Positions 53,331 through 61,549 of a stretch of DNA of 64,000 nucleotides are shown here, in pieces (within the stretch, counting starts at the first letter, position 1; each line of letters starts with the position of its first letter). The DNA is taken from assembly GCA_017307955.1 (NCBI GenBank), contig JAFKFV010000023.1:1-64000 (forward strand), in the 5' to 3' direction. The notes under the pieces are model-generated. The model had not been told where the DNA came from and did not search any database. It saw nothing but the letters and a program-made list of their open reading frames with translations. A program made the position numbers and the translations under genes. Source of the stretch: Allobosea sp. Its GTDB lineage: Bacteria > Pseudomonadota > Alphaproteobacteria > Rhizobiales > Kaistiaceae.

Positions 53331-53441
53331 CTGTCGTTGCCGGGCTTGACCCGGCAACCCAGACGTCTTGCGTCGTCCGCCTGCAGCGACACGCGCGCAA
53401 AACAAGGGACTGGATTGCCGGGTCAAGCCCGGCAATGACAG
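53331..53441. repeat. Palindromic intergenic repeat (rhizobial REP/RIME-like)
   Basis: Two inverted 32-bp arms, 53331-53362 and 53410-53441, mirror each other with three mismatches around a 47-bp centre; each arm is itself palindromic about TGCCGGGCTTGACCCGGCA. This matches a widespread intergenic element of Hyphomicrobiales with the core GTCATTGCCGGGCTTGACCC. It lies in the convergent gap between uxaC and the acid phosphatase, where the folded RNA could also help end transcription. Confidence 0.8.
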
Positions 53442-53502
53442 GGGGAGAGGCAGATCACAGAGGCCTGGACGAATGTCGATCCACCCGAGGCCGCGGGGCC
53501 CG

Positions 53503-54822
53503 TCAGGGTTTCGCCAGGCAGGCCGGCTCGATCGCGGACGCGACCAGCGACTGGAAGGTCGCGAGCGGGCAGGCGCCGGCGACCGCGCCCTCGCATTTCG
53601 CCGGCACCATCACCTGCGCCGCCGGCGGATGATCGACATCGAGCGCGGTGTTCTCGCGCAATTGGTCGAGCGTCTGCGTGCGGTAGACGAGGCGCACGAA
53701 ACGCGCGCCCTCCGGATTGCGCCACAACTCGAAGGCGACCGAGCCGCCGGGCGGAATCTGGAACGGGTTGTAGCTTTCGAGGTGCCAGGAGAGTCCCAGA
53801 AGCCCGCCGACATTTAGGATGAAGTTGTCGTGGCTGGCGAGGAAGCGGAAGGGCGCGCCCTTGCCGGCGGCAATCTCGCCGATCTGCTCGTTGACGAGGT
53901 TCAGCGTCTGCGAGCCGAGCTTCCCGGCCTGGTAGAGCGGCATCGCGATCGCGCTGTCATAGAGCGCATGGGTGGCGATGATGGTGGTCACGGCCTGGCC
54001 GAGCGGCTCGCCGGCCGCCTCGGCCACCCGTCCCCAGCCGACTTCGCCCACCGGCATGCCTCCGCCATACTGCATCGCGAACTGCTCGGAGGAGCCGCCG
54101 GCGATCGCGAGTGGCCCGGCTTCGGCCTCCGTCGCGCGAAGGTCGGAGAGATGGCATCCGGCGGGGAGAGCGTGCTGTTTGCAGGTTTCATCGGGAAGAG
54201 GGCCGAGGGTCCGGCTGAGCACACCGAGCGCGCGCGCCATCTTGCCCTCGGCGACCGCTTTCCAAGAGCCGCCGAGCCAGGCCTGCGAGGCCTTCTCGGC
54301 TTCGGCCTTTTCGAAGCCGCAGGTGGCTCCCCGGTAGAGACCTTGCCTGATGGAAATATCCATGAGGCCGCAGCCCGGCGCCATGCCGTCCCTGACGGCT
54401 CCGGCCGTCATGACCGTCCGTTCGACGGCGTCGGATATGAATTCCAGGGTGGAGGGGGTCATGCAGCCCTCCGGCGGCAGCAGCCCGGCTGCGGAATAGA
54501 GCCGGCGATAATATGTGCCCATCGTCACCGACCGCGCGTAGCCAGACGTGGTCAGATGACCCGCGGCAACGTCGAGAGTGGGCCATGGATCCCTCGAGTC
54601 GGGCGCGAGGCAGCCCTTCGTTGCCGGGCCGCAGCGCACCGGAATGGTCGAACCGCGCATGCCGTGGCGGCTGAGCAGAACGGCGCCGTCGATCGTCCAG
54701 CCCGACTCGGGCCTCACCGGAACCGGATCGGCCATCGCCGGCACGGCGCCGCCCCATCCGACGAGGAGAGCGATCACCCCGGCCGCGATCCTACGCAGCC
54801 TGCCATCCGCGGGCCTTGACAC
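53503..54822 (-). CDS. Histidine-type acid phosphatase (phytase/glucose-1-phosphatase branch)
   Basis: A 439-residue periplasmic phosphatase. The N-terminal DGRLRRIAAGVIALLVGW ... PAMA is a Sec signal. The catalytic RHGMRGST at 52-59 provides the phospho-histidine H53 and R52/R56; the usual proline after the second Arg is changed to GS. SHDNFILNVGG late in the protein provides the HD proton donor. Many cysteines (at least ten) suggest disulfides, as in AppA/Agp. The start GTG 54822 (GGCGGGGAT upstream) gives a normal signal peptide; starts up to 54984 add a long polar lead. A likely role is phosphate or sugar-phosphate scavenging. Confidence 0.87.
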   Translation of the reverse strand: MSRPADGRLRRIAAGVIALLVGWGGAVPAMADPVPVRPESGWTIDGAVLLSRHGMRGSTIPVRCGPATKGCLAPDSRDPWPTLDVAAGHLTTSGYARSVTMGTYYRRLYSAAGLLPPEGCMTPSTLEFISDAVERTVMTAGAVRDGMAPGCGLMDISIRQGLYRGATCGFEKAEAEKASQAWLGGSWKAVAEGKMARALGVLSRTLGPLPDETCKQHALPAGCHLSDLRATEAEAGPLAIAGGSSEQFAMQYGGGMPVGEVGWGRVAEAAGEPLGQAVTTIIATHALYDSAIAMPLYQAGKLGSQTLNLVNEQIGEIAAGKGAPFRFLASHDNFILNVGGLLGLSWHLESYNPFQIPPGGSVAFELWRNPEGARFVRLVYRTQTLDQLRENTALDVDHPPAAQVMVPAKCEGAVAGACPLATFQSLVASAIEPACLAKP

Positions 54823-55046
54823 ATCCCCGCCGCGGTCCAGCCCTTCGTGGTCGCCATCCGCATGTCCGGCGGACGCGATTCCCATCCTTTCGTGGCGCCG
54901 CGCGGCTTCGCTGATCGCGTGCATCTTCCGTAAATTCCGTCGCCTGAATTCGCCTCGACTGCCGCTATCTAGTTCTCGCGGCATGGAGGTCGAGAACGTG
55001 ACAGCGAAAGGTTACGGACTTCGAGAAGAGGGCCGCCATCCGGCGC

Positions 55047-55682
55047 TCAGATCGCCGCCAGGCGCTCGAAGGCGGTCGGGTGCTCGGGTGGGCGGGCGAG
55101 CGCTTCGGCGATCGCCGCGAGGCAGGCCTCGGGCGGGAGGAGGCCGGTGTCGAGTTCGAGGTCGTAATGGCCGTGGGCGTGCACCGCCTCCTGCCATCTG
55201 AGCACCGGCGGCGGGACGGGCTGGCCGGCGCCGGCGGTCAGGTAGCCGCGCGCCGGATCGGAGGCGCCGCGGCGCTCCATGATCGCGGGCAGCGCACAGC
55301 GGAGGCCCACGAAGAGGACCGGGAGGCCGGCGAGGCGGCGCGCGCAATCCGGCAACATGCCGAGCGGGCGCGAATAGGCGTCGTGATGGGCGATATCGAC
55401 CACGACATCGAACCCGGCCCGGCCATGCGCGGCGATCGAGTCGTAGAGCGCGCCATAGAGGGCGGGCAGATGGGCTTCGAGATCGGGCCGCTCGCCGCCC
55501 GGCCGGAGGCCGATGCCGGGCAGGAGTTCCGGCGGCAGCATCCGCTCCATATGCATGTCGACGCCGAGATTGATCCAGCGGCCGGGAAGCTGCGCGCGCA
55601 CCAGGGCGACGAGCGTCGACTTCCCCGAGCGCGGTGCGCCGTTGAGGATGAGGACGCGGCCCGGCTTCGTCGCGGCGGTCAT
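55047..55682 (-). CDS. Chloramphenicol phosphotransferase-like P-loop kinase
   Basis: A 211-residue P-loop protein. GRVLILNGAPRSGKSTLVALV is the Walker A motif (GAPRSGKS) in the arrangement of CPT-type enzymes (ILNGxxSxGKS). GVDMHMERMLPP and DVVVDIAHHDAYSRPLGML follow, with LFVGLRCALPAIMERRGASDPARG, closely like CPT (VGVRCdl...Re..RgdR). CPT phosphorylates the primary hydroxyl of chloramphenicol; whether this one does is not known. Its ATG overlaps the LysR stop (55679-55682), so the two are co-translated. Confidence 0.83.
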   Translation of the reverse strand: MTAATKPGRVLILNGAPRSGKSTLVALVRAQLPGRWINLGVDMHMERMLPPELLPGIGLRPGGERPDLEAHLPALYGALYDSIAAHGRAGFDVVVDIAHHDAYSRPLGMLPDCARRLAGLPVLFVGLRCALPAIMERRGASDPARGYLTAGAGQPVPPPVLRWQEAVHAHGHYDLELDTGLLPPEACLAAIAEALARPPEHPTAFERLAAI

Positions 55683-56560
55683 TCCGCCGCGATGCGCATC
55701 GAGAGATTGTCGAGCGAGGAGATGATGTGCTCGGCGAGCGCGTCGATGGTGGCGGTCGAGGGCCGGTTGGCGGCGCGCAGGAGGGCGATCTGGCAGGGAG
55801 CGAGGCGCGGGAAGCCTTCGGCCTCGCCGAGCACGCGCATGCCGGGGCGCAGCGCCGATTCCGGGAAGACGGAGATGGCGAGGCCGGCCAGCACGGCGGC
55901 GGCGAGCGCCGTCGAATTGTTGCTCGCATAGAGCAGGCGGAAGCGGCGGCCGGTGCCGTTCAGCGCTTCCTGCGCCGACTTCCGCCAGCAGCAGGTGTCG
56001 CGGCCGAGCGCCAGCGGCAGCACATCCTCTTCCTCGATCCGGTGATGGTTGGAGACGACCCAGAGCAGCGGCTCCTGGCGGACGATCTCGGCCGTCGGCG
56101 TCAGCTCGTGATTGGTGACGATGGCGAGATCGAGCGAGCCGTTGCGGATGCAGTCGACGAGCTGCACCGTCGGCTCGCACACGACCGTGACCTCGACGCG
56201 CGGATTGGAGCGCGAGAAGCGGGCGAGGATCTCGGGCAGGAAGCGATCGGCATAATCGTCCGGCGTTCCGAGGCGGACGCGGCCGGAAAGCTCGTCGTCG
56301 TCGAAGGCCGCCACGGTTTCATCGGAGAGGCGGATCAGCCGCCGCGCATAGCCGAGCAGTCGCTCGCCATCCTCGGTCAGCTTGGCGCTGCGGCCGTCGC
56401 GGCCGAAGATCGGCTTGCCGATCCGCTCCTCCAGCCGGCGCATCTGCATCGAGACGGCGGACTGAGTCTTGAATACGACCTCCGCGGCGCGCGTGAAGCT
56501 GCCGGTGTCGCAGATCGCGACGAAGGTGCGGAGTTGGTCGAGATCCAGCATCATGGCCAT
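55679..56560 (-). CDS. LysR-family transcriptional regulator
   Basis: A 293-residue LysR protein. LDLDQLRTFVAICDTGSFTRAAEVVFKTQSAVSMQMRRLEERIGKPIFGRDGRSAKLTEDG is the N-terminal HTH and linker; the LysR substrate domain starts near residue 90 (SGRVRLGTPDDYADRFLPEIL). The start may be the ATG at 56560, 56554 or 56551; none has a clear ribosome-binding site. It forms a two-gene unit with the CPT-like kinase and is divergent from a DUF1127 gene. Confidence 0.92.
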   Translation of the reverse strand: MAMMLDLDQLRTFVAICDTGSFTRAAEVVFKTQSAVSMQMRRLEERIGKPIFGRDGRSAKLTEDGERLLGYARRLIRLSDETVAAFDDDELSGRVRLGTPDDYADRFLPEILARFSRSNPRVEVTVVCEPTVQLVDCIRNGSLDLAIVTNHELTPTAEIVRQEPLLWVVSNHHRIEEEDVLPLALGRDTCCWRKSAQEALNGTGRRFRLLYASNNSTALAAAVLAGLAISVFPESALRPGMRVLGEAEGFPRLAPCQIALLRAANRPSTATIDALAEHIISSLDNLSMRIAAE

Positions 56561-56570
56561 GTGCGATATC

Positions 56571-56589
56571 TCACAATTCTGTCACAATT
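56571..56589. promoter_or_regulatory. Direct repeat near the LysR start, possible regulator half-sites
   Basis: TCACAATT occurs at 56571-56578 and again at 56582-56589, 11 bp apart, about one helical turn. It lies 10-30 bp upstream of the LysR ATG on the minus strand, a likely promoter/operator position for autoregulation. Confidence 0.35.
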
Positions 56590-56702
56590 GCTGCCGTCGC
56601 GGGCATTCGCCCGACCGAGCCGCAAAAGCGCGGCAGGAAACGGGTGGAAGGCCGATCCGGCATCGGTCAATCTGCACTCACTGACCGGCCGACGCATCAT
56701 CA

Positions 56703-56738
56703 ATTCCAATGACTGATATTAGAAACATTCGTTGGAAT
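56703..56738. promoter_or_regulatory. Inverted repeat ATTCCAA/TTGGAAT upstream of the DUF1127 gene
   Basis: ATTCCAA (56703-56709) and TTGGAAT (56732-56738) are perfect inverted half-sites separated by 22 bp in an unusually AT-rich stretch between the divergent LysR and DUF1127 genes. A LysR-type or other dimeric activator site is possible. Confidence 0.35.
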
Positions 56739-56843
56739 GATCAATGCGAATGGGCCAATGTTCGATTGTTACCACGACGCACAGCGAGCAGCCCCTTCCG
56801 GAGAGCGGGAGGACCTCGACGCGTCAGCCGATGGAGGCACGCC

Positions 56844-57194
56844 ATGACGACATTCGAGACGTTCACGACCGAGACCCGCCGGCCGACGCGCAACCGCATC
56901 GCAGCCGTGGTGGTCCATCTGGCGGCGAGCGCCGTCGCCCGCGTCCGCGTCTGGCACAACCGCCGTCAGGTTGCCCGTCTGCTCGGCTGGGACGCGCATA
57001 TGCTGCGCGATATCGGCCTGACGCCGGGCGACGTCACCAGCGCGCTCGCGGTCCGCGCCGACGAGGACGCCTCGGTGCAGCTTTCGATGCTTTCGCTCGA
57101 GCGGCGCTACGCCGCCAAGGCGCAGGCGCGCGAACGCCTCGCCCATGGCGCCGAGCTTCGCGCCGGCGGCGCCCGCTACCGCGTCAAGCGCTGA
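56844..57194 (+). CDS. DUF1127 small protein
   Basis: A 116-residue Arg-rich protein whose centre, RVWHNRRQVARLLGWDAHMLRDIGLTPGDVTSAL, is the DUF1127 (YjiS-like) motif. Short DUF1127 proteins bind RNA or regulate phosphate and C metabolism in some rhizobia and agrobacteria; this longer form has a C-terminal ERLAHGAELRAGGARYRVKR tail. The function is not determined here. ATGGAGGCA precedes ATG 56844. It is divergent from the LysR gene and ends before a clear terminator. Confidence 0.9.
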   Translation: MTTFETFTTETRRPTRNRIAAVVVHLAASAVARVRVWHNRRQVARLLGWDAHMLRDIGLTPGDVTSALAVRADEDASVQLSMLSLERRYAAKAQARERLAHGAELRAGGARYRVKR

Positions 57195-57303
57195 TCCCGC
57201 CGGCGGCGGCTTTGCCGTTCCGCCGATCGCTTTCGGCCCGCGTCCGCGCGGTCCGCATTCCCTGCAGCCGGAGCCGACCAGATCCCCGGTCGGTTCCGCA
57301 CTT

Positions 57304-57332
57304 GGCCCGCCGTTCAACCGGCGGGCCTTTTT
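57304..57332 (+). terminator. Intrinsic terminator after the DUF1127 gene
   Basis: GGCCCGCCG (57304-57312) pairs with CGGCGGGCC (57319-57327) over the loop TTCAAC and is followed by TTTTT (57328-57332). Confidence 0.85.
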
Positions 57333-57336
57333 CGTT

Positions 57337-58050
57337 TCAGTCCTTCTTCTCCGGCGAGAACTGGTCGAAGATCCGCTGCATGGACTTCCAGTAGGCATCC
57401 TGCATGCTGCGATTGGCGTCGAACAGGCGGTCGATGACCTCCTCGTTCGTCATCGGGCCGTCCGCTTCGGGCTCGGGCTCTTTCTCGGCTTCCGCCGGCT
57501 TGCCGAGAAAGGCGTTCATCATGGCGACGAAGGGCAGGTCGGGCGTCTTCGCCTGCGGCTTCTCGCGCGGCGGCTGACCGAAATCTTTCTGGCCGAAGTC
57601 CTGCATGAAGCGCAGGAACGGGTTGGCCGCGAGTTCGCTCTGCCGCTGCAGGCCGCCCATCATCATGTTGGCGACCACCGGCATCATGCGCCGCACGACA
57701 TCCTGCGCGATGCCCGTCGCCGCCTCGACCTGCAGCGAGACCGCGCGCGCGATCTCGGGCGAGCCGAACAGCTTGTCGAGGACGCCGTTGCCGTCATCCA
57801 TGGCCTTCGGCGTCATGGCGGCGAAGGGATTGTCGAAATAGCTGCGATAGGGGCCGGTGCCGACCGACTGCCAGAAGGCGGCGACGCCGAACGGATCGGC
57901 GGCGTTCTTGCGCAGGCCGAGCCAGAAGGCCGGCATCATCGCCTCGACGGCTTTCGCCTGCTGTTCGGCCGAGAGCCCGAACTCCTTCTGCATCATGGCG
58001 CCGAAAGCGCTCTGCTGGGCTTCCCGCATCATGTCGAAGAAGGTTTTCAT
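57337..58050 (-). CDS. Phasin/DUF937-like protein, function unclear
   Basis: A 237-residue hydrophilic protein starting KTFFDMMREAQQSAFGAMMQKEFGLSAEQQAKAVEAMMPAFWLGL. The N-terminal part resembles DUF937/YidB-type repeats (FGLSAEQQAKAVEAMMPAF) and continues with Met-rich helices (RRMMPVVANMMMGGLQ). A Pro/Glu linker (EKEPEPEADG) precedes the C-terminal helix EEVIDRLFDANRSMQDAYWKSMQRIFDQF, which reads like the phasin or granule-associated type. A PHA-granule or stress role is possible but not shown. AGGGAGCG lies before ATG 58050. It sits 74 bp after uspA on the same strand. Confidence 0.75.
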   Translation of the reverse strand: MKTFFDMMREAQQSAFGAMMQKEFGLSAEQQAKAVEAMMPAFWLGLRKNAADPFGVAAFWQSVGTGPYRSYFDNPFAAMTPKAMDDGNGVLDKLFGSPEIARAVSLQVEAATGIAQDVVRRMMPVVANMMMGGLQRQSELAANPFLRFMQDFGQKDFGQPPREKPQAKTPDLPFVAMMNAFLGKPAEAEKEPEPEADGPMTNEEVIDRLFDANRSMQDAYWKSMQRIFDQFSPEKKD

Positions 58051-58124
58051 TATTCGCTCCCTGTGGCGGCCCTCATGATCGGGCCGCCGCAAGGTTTCGT
58101 CAAATCGTCGCCGAAAGGCGGAGG

Positions 58125-58952
58125 CTAGTGCGCCATCAGGATCGGCACGGTCTGCTTCTTCAGCATGCCGCGGGTCGCGCCGCCGAGGATCCATTCGAGC
58201 AGCCGGCTATGGCCATAGGCGCCCATGACGATGAGCCCGGCGCCGGTCGCGGCCGCGTGCTCGCGCAGCACGCCGGCGACATCCTTGTGCGGATTGGGCA
58301 GCGTGTGGACGGTGGCCTCGATGCCGTGGCGCTTCAGATAGCCGGTGACGCGCTGGCCGGTCGGCAGCTCCTTGCCGTCGTCGACGATGACGATGTCGAC
58401 CGCCTTGGCGGCGCCGAGGAAGGGCAGGGCGGAGCGCACGGAGCGGGCGGCGGTGATGGTTCCGTCCCAGGCGATGACGACGCGGTCGAGCGAGAGCGTA
58501 GCCGGGGCGTCCTTGCGCGGGACGATGAGCAGCGGCGCGCCGGCATGGAACAGCACCGATTCGATCAGCGCCTCGCGCACGGGCTCGGGCTGGTCGGGGT
58601 CGTCCTGCGCGACGATCACGAGATCGGCGAGGCGCAGTTCATGCACCACCTCGTCGAGGCCGCCGGCGGAGATGATCTCGACCTGGCGCGTCTCGGCGCT
58701 GAGCCCGCCGGTCCCGACCGCGGCGAGGAAGGCCGCCTCGGCGCTCTTCGCGCCCTTGATCGCCTCGTCGCGGGCGCTGATCATGAAATCGACCGGCACC
58801 GGCGCGACGGCATAGCCGGGCACCACCGGGTCATAGACCAGCGTGAGCCCGGTCAGATGCCCGCCGAGCCGGTTGGCGAGATCAATCGCGATCGGCAGCG
58901 CCGGTCGCTCCCCGCGCTGATCGACGACGACGGTGATGTCCTTGATGTCCAC
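58125..58952 (-). CDS. Universal stress protein, tandem UspA domains
   Basis: A 275-residue protein of two Usp domains. The first (residues 1-140) is divergent. The second has VVIAWDGTITAARSVRSALPFL and, near the C-terminus, GAYGHSRLLEWILGGATRGML, the G-2x-G-9x-G(S/T) ATP-binding motif. Usp proteins respond to starvation and oxidative or other stress. It lies 55 bp downstream of gshA on the same strand and may share its promoter. Confidence 0.92.
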   Translation of the reverse strand: MDIKDITVVVDQRGERPALPIAIDLANRLGGHLTGLTLVYDPVVPGYAVAPVPVDFMISARDEAIKGAKSAEAAFLAAVGTGGLSAETRQVEIISAGGLDEVVHELRLADLVIVAQDDPDQPEPVREALIESVLFHAGAPLLIVPRKDAPATLSLDRVVIAWDGTITAARSVRSALPFLGAAKAVDIVIVDDGKELPTGQRVTGYLKRHGIEATVHTLPNPHKDVAGVLREHAAATGAGLIVMGAYGHSRLLEWILGGATRGMLKKQTVPILMAH

Positions 58953-59007
58953 GACGGGCCTCCATGGTCGATGCCGGCGCGACCCCCCGGGCGGCGCCGC
59001 ATCTCAA

Positions 59008-60378
59008 TCAATAGGCGTGTCTTCTGAATACTTCGCCGATATCGCCCTGCCAATCGGAGCGATAGGCGGCGAGAAGCCGCTCGGCCGGCGTCATGCCGCT
59101 GGCGACCGTCTCCTCGAGCGGCTGCAGATAGATGCGCTCGTCGAAGCCCTCGCTGTTCTTGCGGCCGCGGCGCTCGAGACCGCCCTTGGCGATCTCCACC
59201 ATCGCCGCCGCGATCGGCTGCACGGTGCCCGAGCGGAACGGCGTCCTGAGGCCGAGACGGGGCACGCCGTCGCGCAGCGCCTGGCGCTCCTCGGCGCTGA
59301 AGTCGCTGACGAGGTCCCAGGCCGCGTCGAGCGCGGCGCTGTCATAGAGAAGGCCGACCCAGAGCGCGGGGAGGGCGGTCAGCGTGCGCCACGGCCCGGC
59401 ATCGGCGCCGCGCATCTCGATATATTTCTTGAGCCGGACATCGGGGAAGAGCGTGGTCAGATGGTTGTTCCAGTCCGACAGCGTCGCCCGCTCGCCCGGA
59501 AGCCCCGGAAGGCGGCCGGCGAGAAGATCGCGGAACGACTGGCCGGCAACATCGTGATAGATGTCGCCGCGCTTCACGAAATACATCGGCACGTCGAGCG
59601 CCCACTCGACATAGCGCTCGAAGCCGAAGCCCTCGTCGAAGACGAAGGGAATGAGGCCGGAGCGCTGGTTGTCGGTGTCGCGCCAGATTTCGGCGCGGTT
59701 CGAGACGAGGCCGTTGGCATCGTTGTCGATGAAGGGCGAATTGGCGAAGAGCGCGGTCGCGACCGGCTGCAGCGCCAGCGAGACGCGCATCTTCTTCACC
59801 ATGTCGGCCTCGGAGGCGAAGTCGAGATTGACCTGCACCGTCGAGGTCCGGAACATCATGTCGAGGCCGCGCGTGCCGACCTTCGGCATGTAGCGCGCCA
59901 TGATCTCGTAGCGCGATTTCGGCATCACCGGCGTCTCGGCCAGCGACCAGATCGGCGAGGCACCGAGGCCGAGAAAGCCGATGCCGAGCGGCTCGGCGCA
60001 TTCGCGCACCTGCGCCAGATGGGCGTGCAGTTCGCGGCAGGTCTGGTGGATCGTCTCGAGCGGCGCGCCGGAGAGCTCGAACTGCCCGCCCGGCTCCAGC
60101 GAGATGGCGCCGCCGCCGACGGGATCGACGAGGCCGATGATGAGGCCGCGATCCTCGATCGGCTGCCAGCCGAGGAGGCCTTCCATGAGCCGCAGGATCT
60201 TCTCGATCCCGCGCGGACCCTCATAGGGCACAGGCGTCAGGTCGTCGCGATAGAAGCCGAATTTTTCGTGCTCGGTGCCGATGCGCCAGGCGGACTCCGG
60301 CTTGCAGCCCGAGGCCAGCGTTCCGATGAGATCGTCAAGGGATTCGACGATCGTTGAATCGGTTACATCGCGGGCCAT
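59008..60378 (-). CDS. gshA: Glutamate--cysteine ligase (plant/alphaproteobacterial type)
   Basis: A 456-residue ligase for the first step of glutathione synthesis. WRIGTEHEKFGFYRDDLTPVPYEG carries the catalytic GTExE motif. GGGAISLEPGGQFELSGAPLETIHQTCRELHAHL, FLGLGASPIW and MMFRTSTVQVNLDFASEADMVKKM are conserved in plant-type GshA. A C-terminal SGMTPAERLLAAYRSDWQGD motif ends the protein. ATG 60378 fits the family N-terminus. It is divergent from a GFA-domain gene, a glutathione-linked family. Confidence 0.95.
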   Translation of the reverse strand: MARDVTDSTIVESLDDLIGTLASGCKPESAWRIGTEHEKFGFYRDDLTPVPYEGPRGIEKILRLMEGLLGWQPIEDRGLIIGLVDPVGGGAISLEPGGQFELSGAPLETIHQTCRELHAHLAQVRECAEPLGIGFLGLGASPIWSLAETPVMPKSRYEIMARYMPKVGTRGLDMMFRTSTVQVNLDFASEADMVKKMRVSLALQPVATALFANSPFIDNDANGLVSNRAEIWRDTDNQRSGLIPFVFDEGFGFERYVEWALDVPMYFVKRGDIYHDVAGQSFRDLLAGRLPGLPGERATLSDWNNHLTTLFPDVRLKKYIEMRGADAGPWRTLTALPALWVGLLYDSAALDAAWDLVSDFSAEERQALRDGVPRLGLRTPFRSGTVQPIAAAMVEIAKGGLERRGRKNSEGFDERIYLQPLEETVASGMTPAERLLAAYRSDWQGDIGEVFRRHAY

Positions 60379-60513
60379 GGGAACTCCGGGGGTGGTTGGC
60401 GCGGCACATTAGCGACGGGGCGGAGGATCGGCAAGAAAGCGGATGACCGTCCTGCCGCGCTTCCGCGAGCCGCGCCGGTCTGCTAGCTCTGGACCCCCAG
60501 AACGGAGGTTCCG

Positions 60514-60975
60514 ATGCCGACGCCCAAGCTCCCCGCCGAAGGCGGATGCCGCTGCAACCGTGTCCGTTTCCGCATCACCGCGCCGCCGCTCTTCACCGCG
60601 GCCTGCCACTGCACGGGGTGCCAGAAGATGTCGTCCTCCGCCTTCTCGCTGACGGCGGCGGTGCCGCAGGACGGCTTCGAGGTCATCGCCGGCGAGACGG
60701 TGATCGGCGGCATGCATGGCGAGTTGCAGCACCATTTCTGCGCCTGGTGCATGTCCTGGATGTTCACGCGCGCCGAGATGATGCCGTTCATCAATGTGCG
60801 GCCGACCATGCTCGACGATCCGTCCTGGTTCGTGCCCTTCATCGAGACGGTGACGAAGGAGAAGCTGCCCTGGGCGACGACGCCGGCCGAGCGCTCCTAT
60901 GAGGGCTTCCCGCCGATGGAGGAATTCGGCGAACTGCTCACGGCCTATAGGGCCTTTGCGGCGGACGCCTCATAA
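60514..60975 (+). CDS. GFA-domain protein (CENP-V/GFA zinc-binding family)
   Basis: A 153-residue protein. The GFA fold has zinc-binding cysteines in GGCRCNRVRF, ACHCTGCQKMSSSAFSL and HHFCAWCMSWMF. The archetype was named for accelerating S-hydroxymethylglutathione formation from formaldehyde, but many members have no proven activity. The C-terminal region (MLDDPSWFVPFIETVTKEKLPWATTPAERSYEGFPP) is as in short Hyphomicrobiales members. It starts 135 bp from divergent gshA, so a glutathione link is suggestive. Confidence 0.9.
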   Translation: MPTPKLPAEGGCRCNRVRFRITAPPLFTAACHCTGCQKMSSSAFSLTAAVPQDGFEVIAGETVIGGMHGELQHHFCAWCMSWMFTRAEMMPFINVRPTMLDDPSWFVPFIETVTKEKLPWATTPAERSYEGFPPMEEFGELLTAYRAFAADAS

Positions 60976-61005
60976 GTGTCACCCTCTCAAAACATACGTC
61001 CTGCT

Positions 61006-61422
61006 TCATTGCGAGTCAGGCCAGTGCGGGCGCTCTGGCTCGATCGAGGAGCTTAAGGCCTCTCGAAACCGCCTGGCCGCCTCGAATGAGGTGCGACGGG
61101 TTTCCACGAGAAAGGAGCCCCACGCGACAGCGAAGTGTCCAAAAACAAAACTAGTTGCGACAAGGCCTACCGACAGCGGCCAGGCAAATATCCAGTCGAT
61201 AATCTTCTGGACGCCCGCCCAGCCGACCTTTGGATGATCAAATCCAGCATATTCCAGTCCAGCGGCGAATTGATATGACTTCCATTCGCCGGTCTTCAGC
61301 CAATCAATACACTGAGACAATATAACAAGGCCTGCGAAAGCGGCTGGAGCTAGACACAAAAGAACTAGAATAACGACGAGTATCACCACCAACAGGTCCA
61401 GAAGGCGATCTAAATCGATCAT
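61006..61422 (-). CDS. Orphan membrane protein in an AT-rich patch
   Basis: A protein of about 138 residues, not recognised as a known family. N-terminal LLDLLVVILVVILVLLCLAPAAFAGLVILSQ makes one long or two close membrane spans. Near residues 76-107 IIDWIFAWPLSVGLVATSFVFGHFAVAWGSF makes one or two more, followed by a charged C-terminus (ETRRTSFEAARRFREALSSSIEPERP). Codon use and base composition (about half G+C in 61180-61440) stand apart from all neighbours. ATG 61422 was chosen; upstream in-frame ATGs exist. It looks horizontally acquired and recent. Confidence 0.6.
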   Translation of the reverse strand: MIDLDRLLDLLVVILVVILVLLCLAPAAFAGLVILSQCIDWLKTGEWKSYQFAAGLEYAGFDHPKVGWAGVQKIIDWIFAWPLSVGLVATSFVFGHFAVAWGSFLVETRRTSFEAARRFREALSSSIEPERPHWPDSQ

Positions 61423-61549
61423 TGCCCCATTCCCCCGATATGGATTTGGACACTGAGACGGCATGTTGGCTTTGGAATGTGGCAGGAGTGCATGTTTGGT
61501 GCGTCTGCCGTCAGCAAGGCCAGATAGTTTGACAGATAGGGAGGACTTA

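Noticed and set aside
60899..61237. Plus-strand open frame across the AT-rich patch
   Set aside because: It overlaps the end of the GFA gene out of frame and shows no ribosome-binding site or protein-like pattern; the minus-strand frame with two membrane segments is the better candidate.
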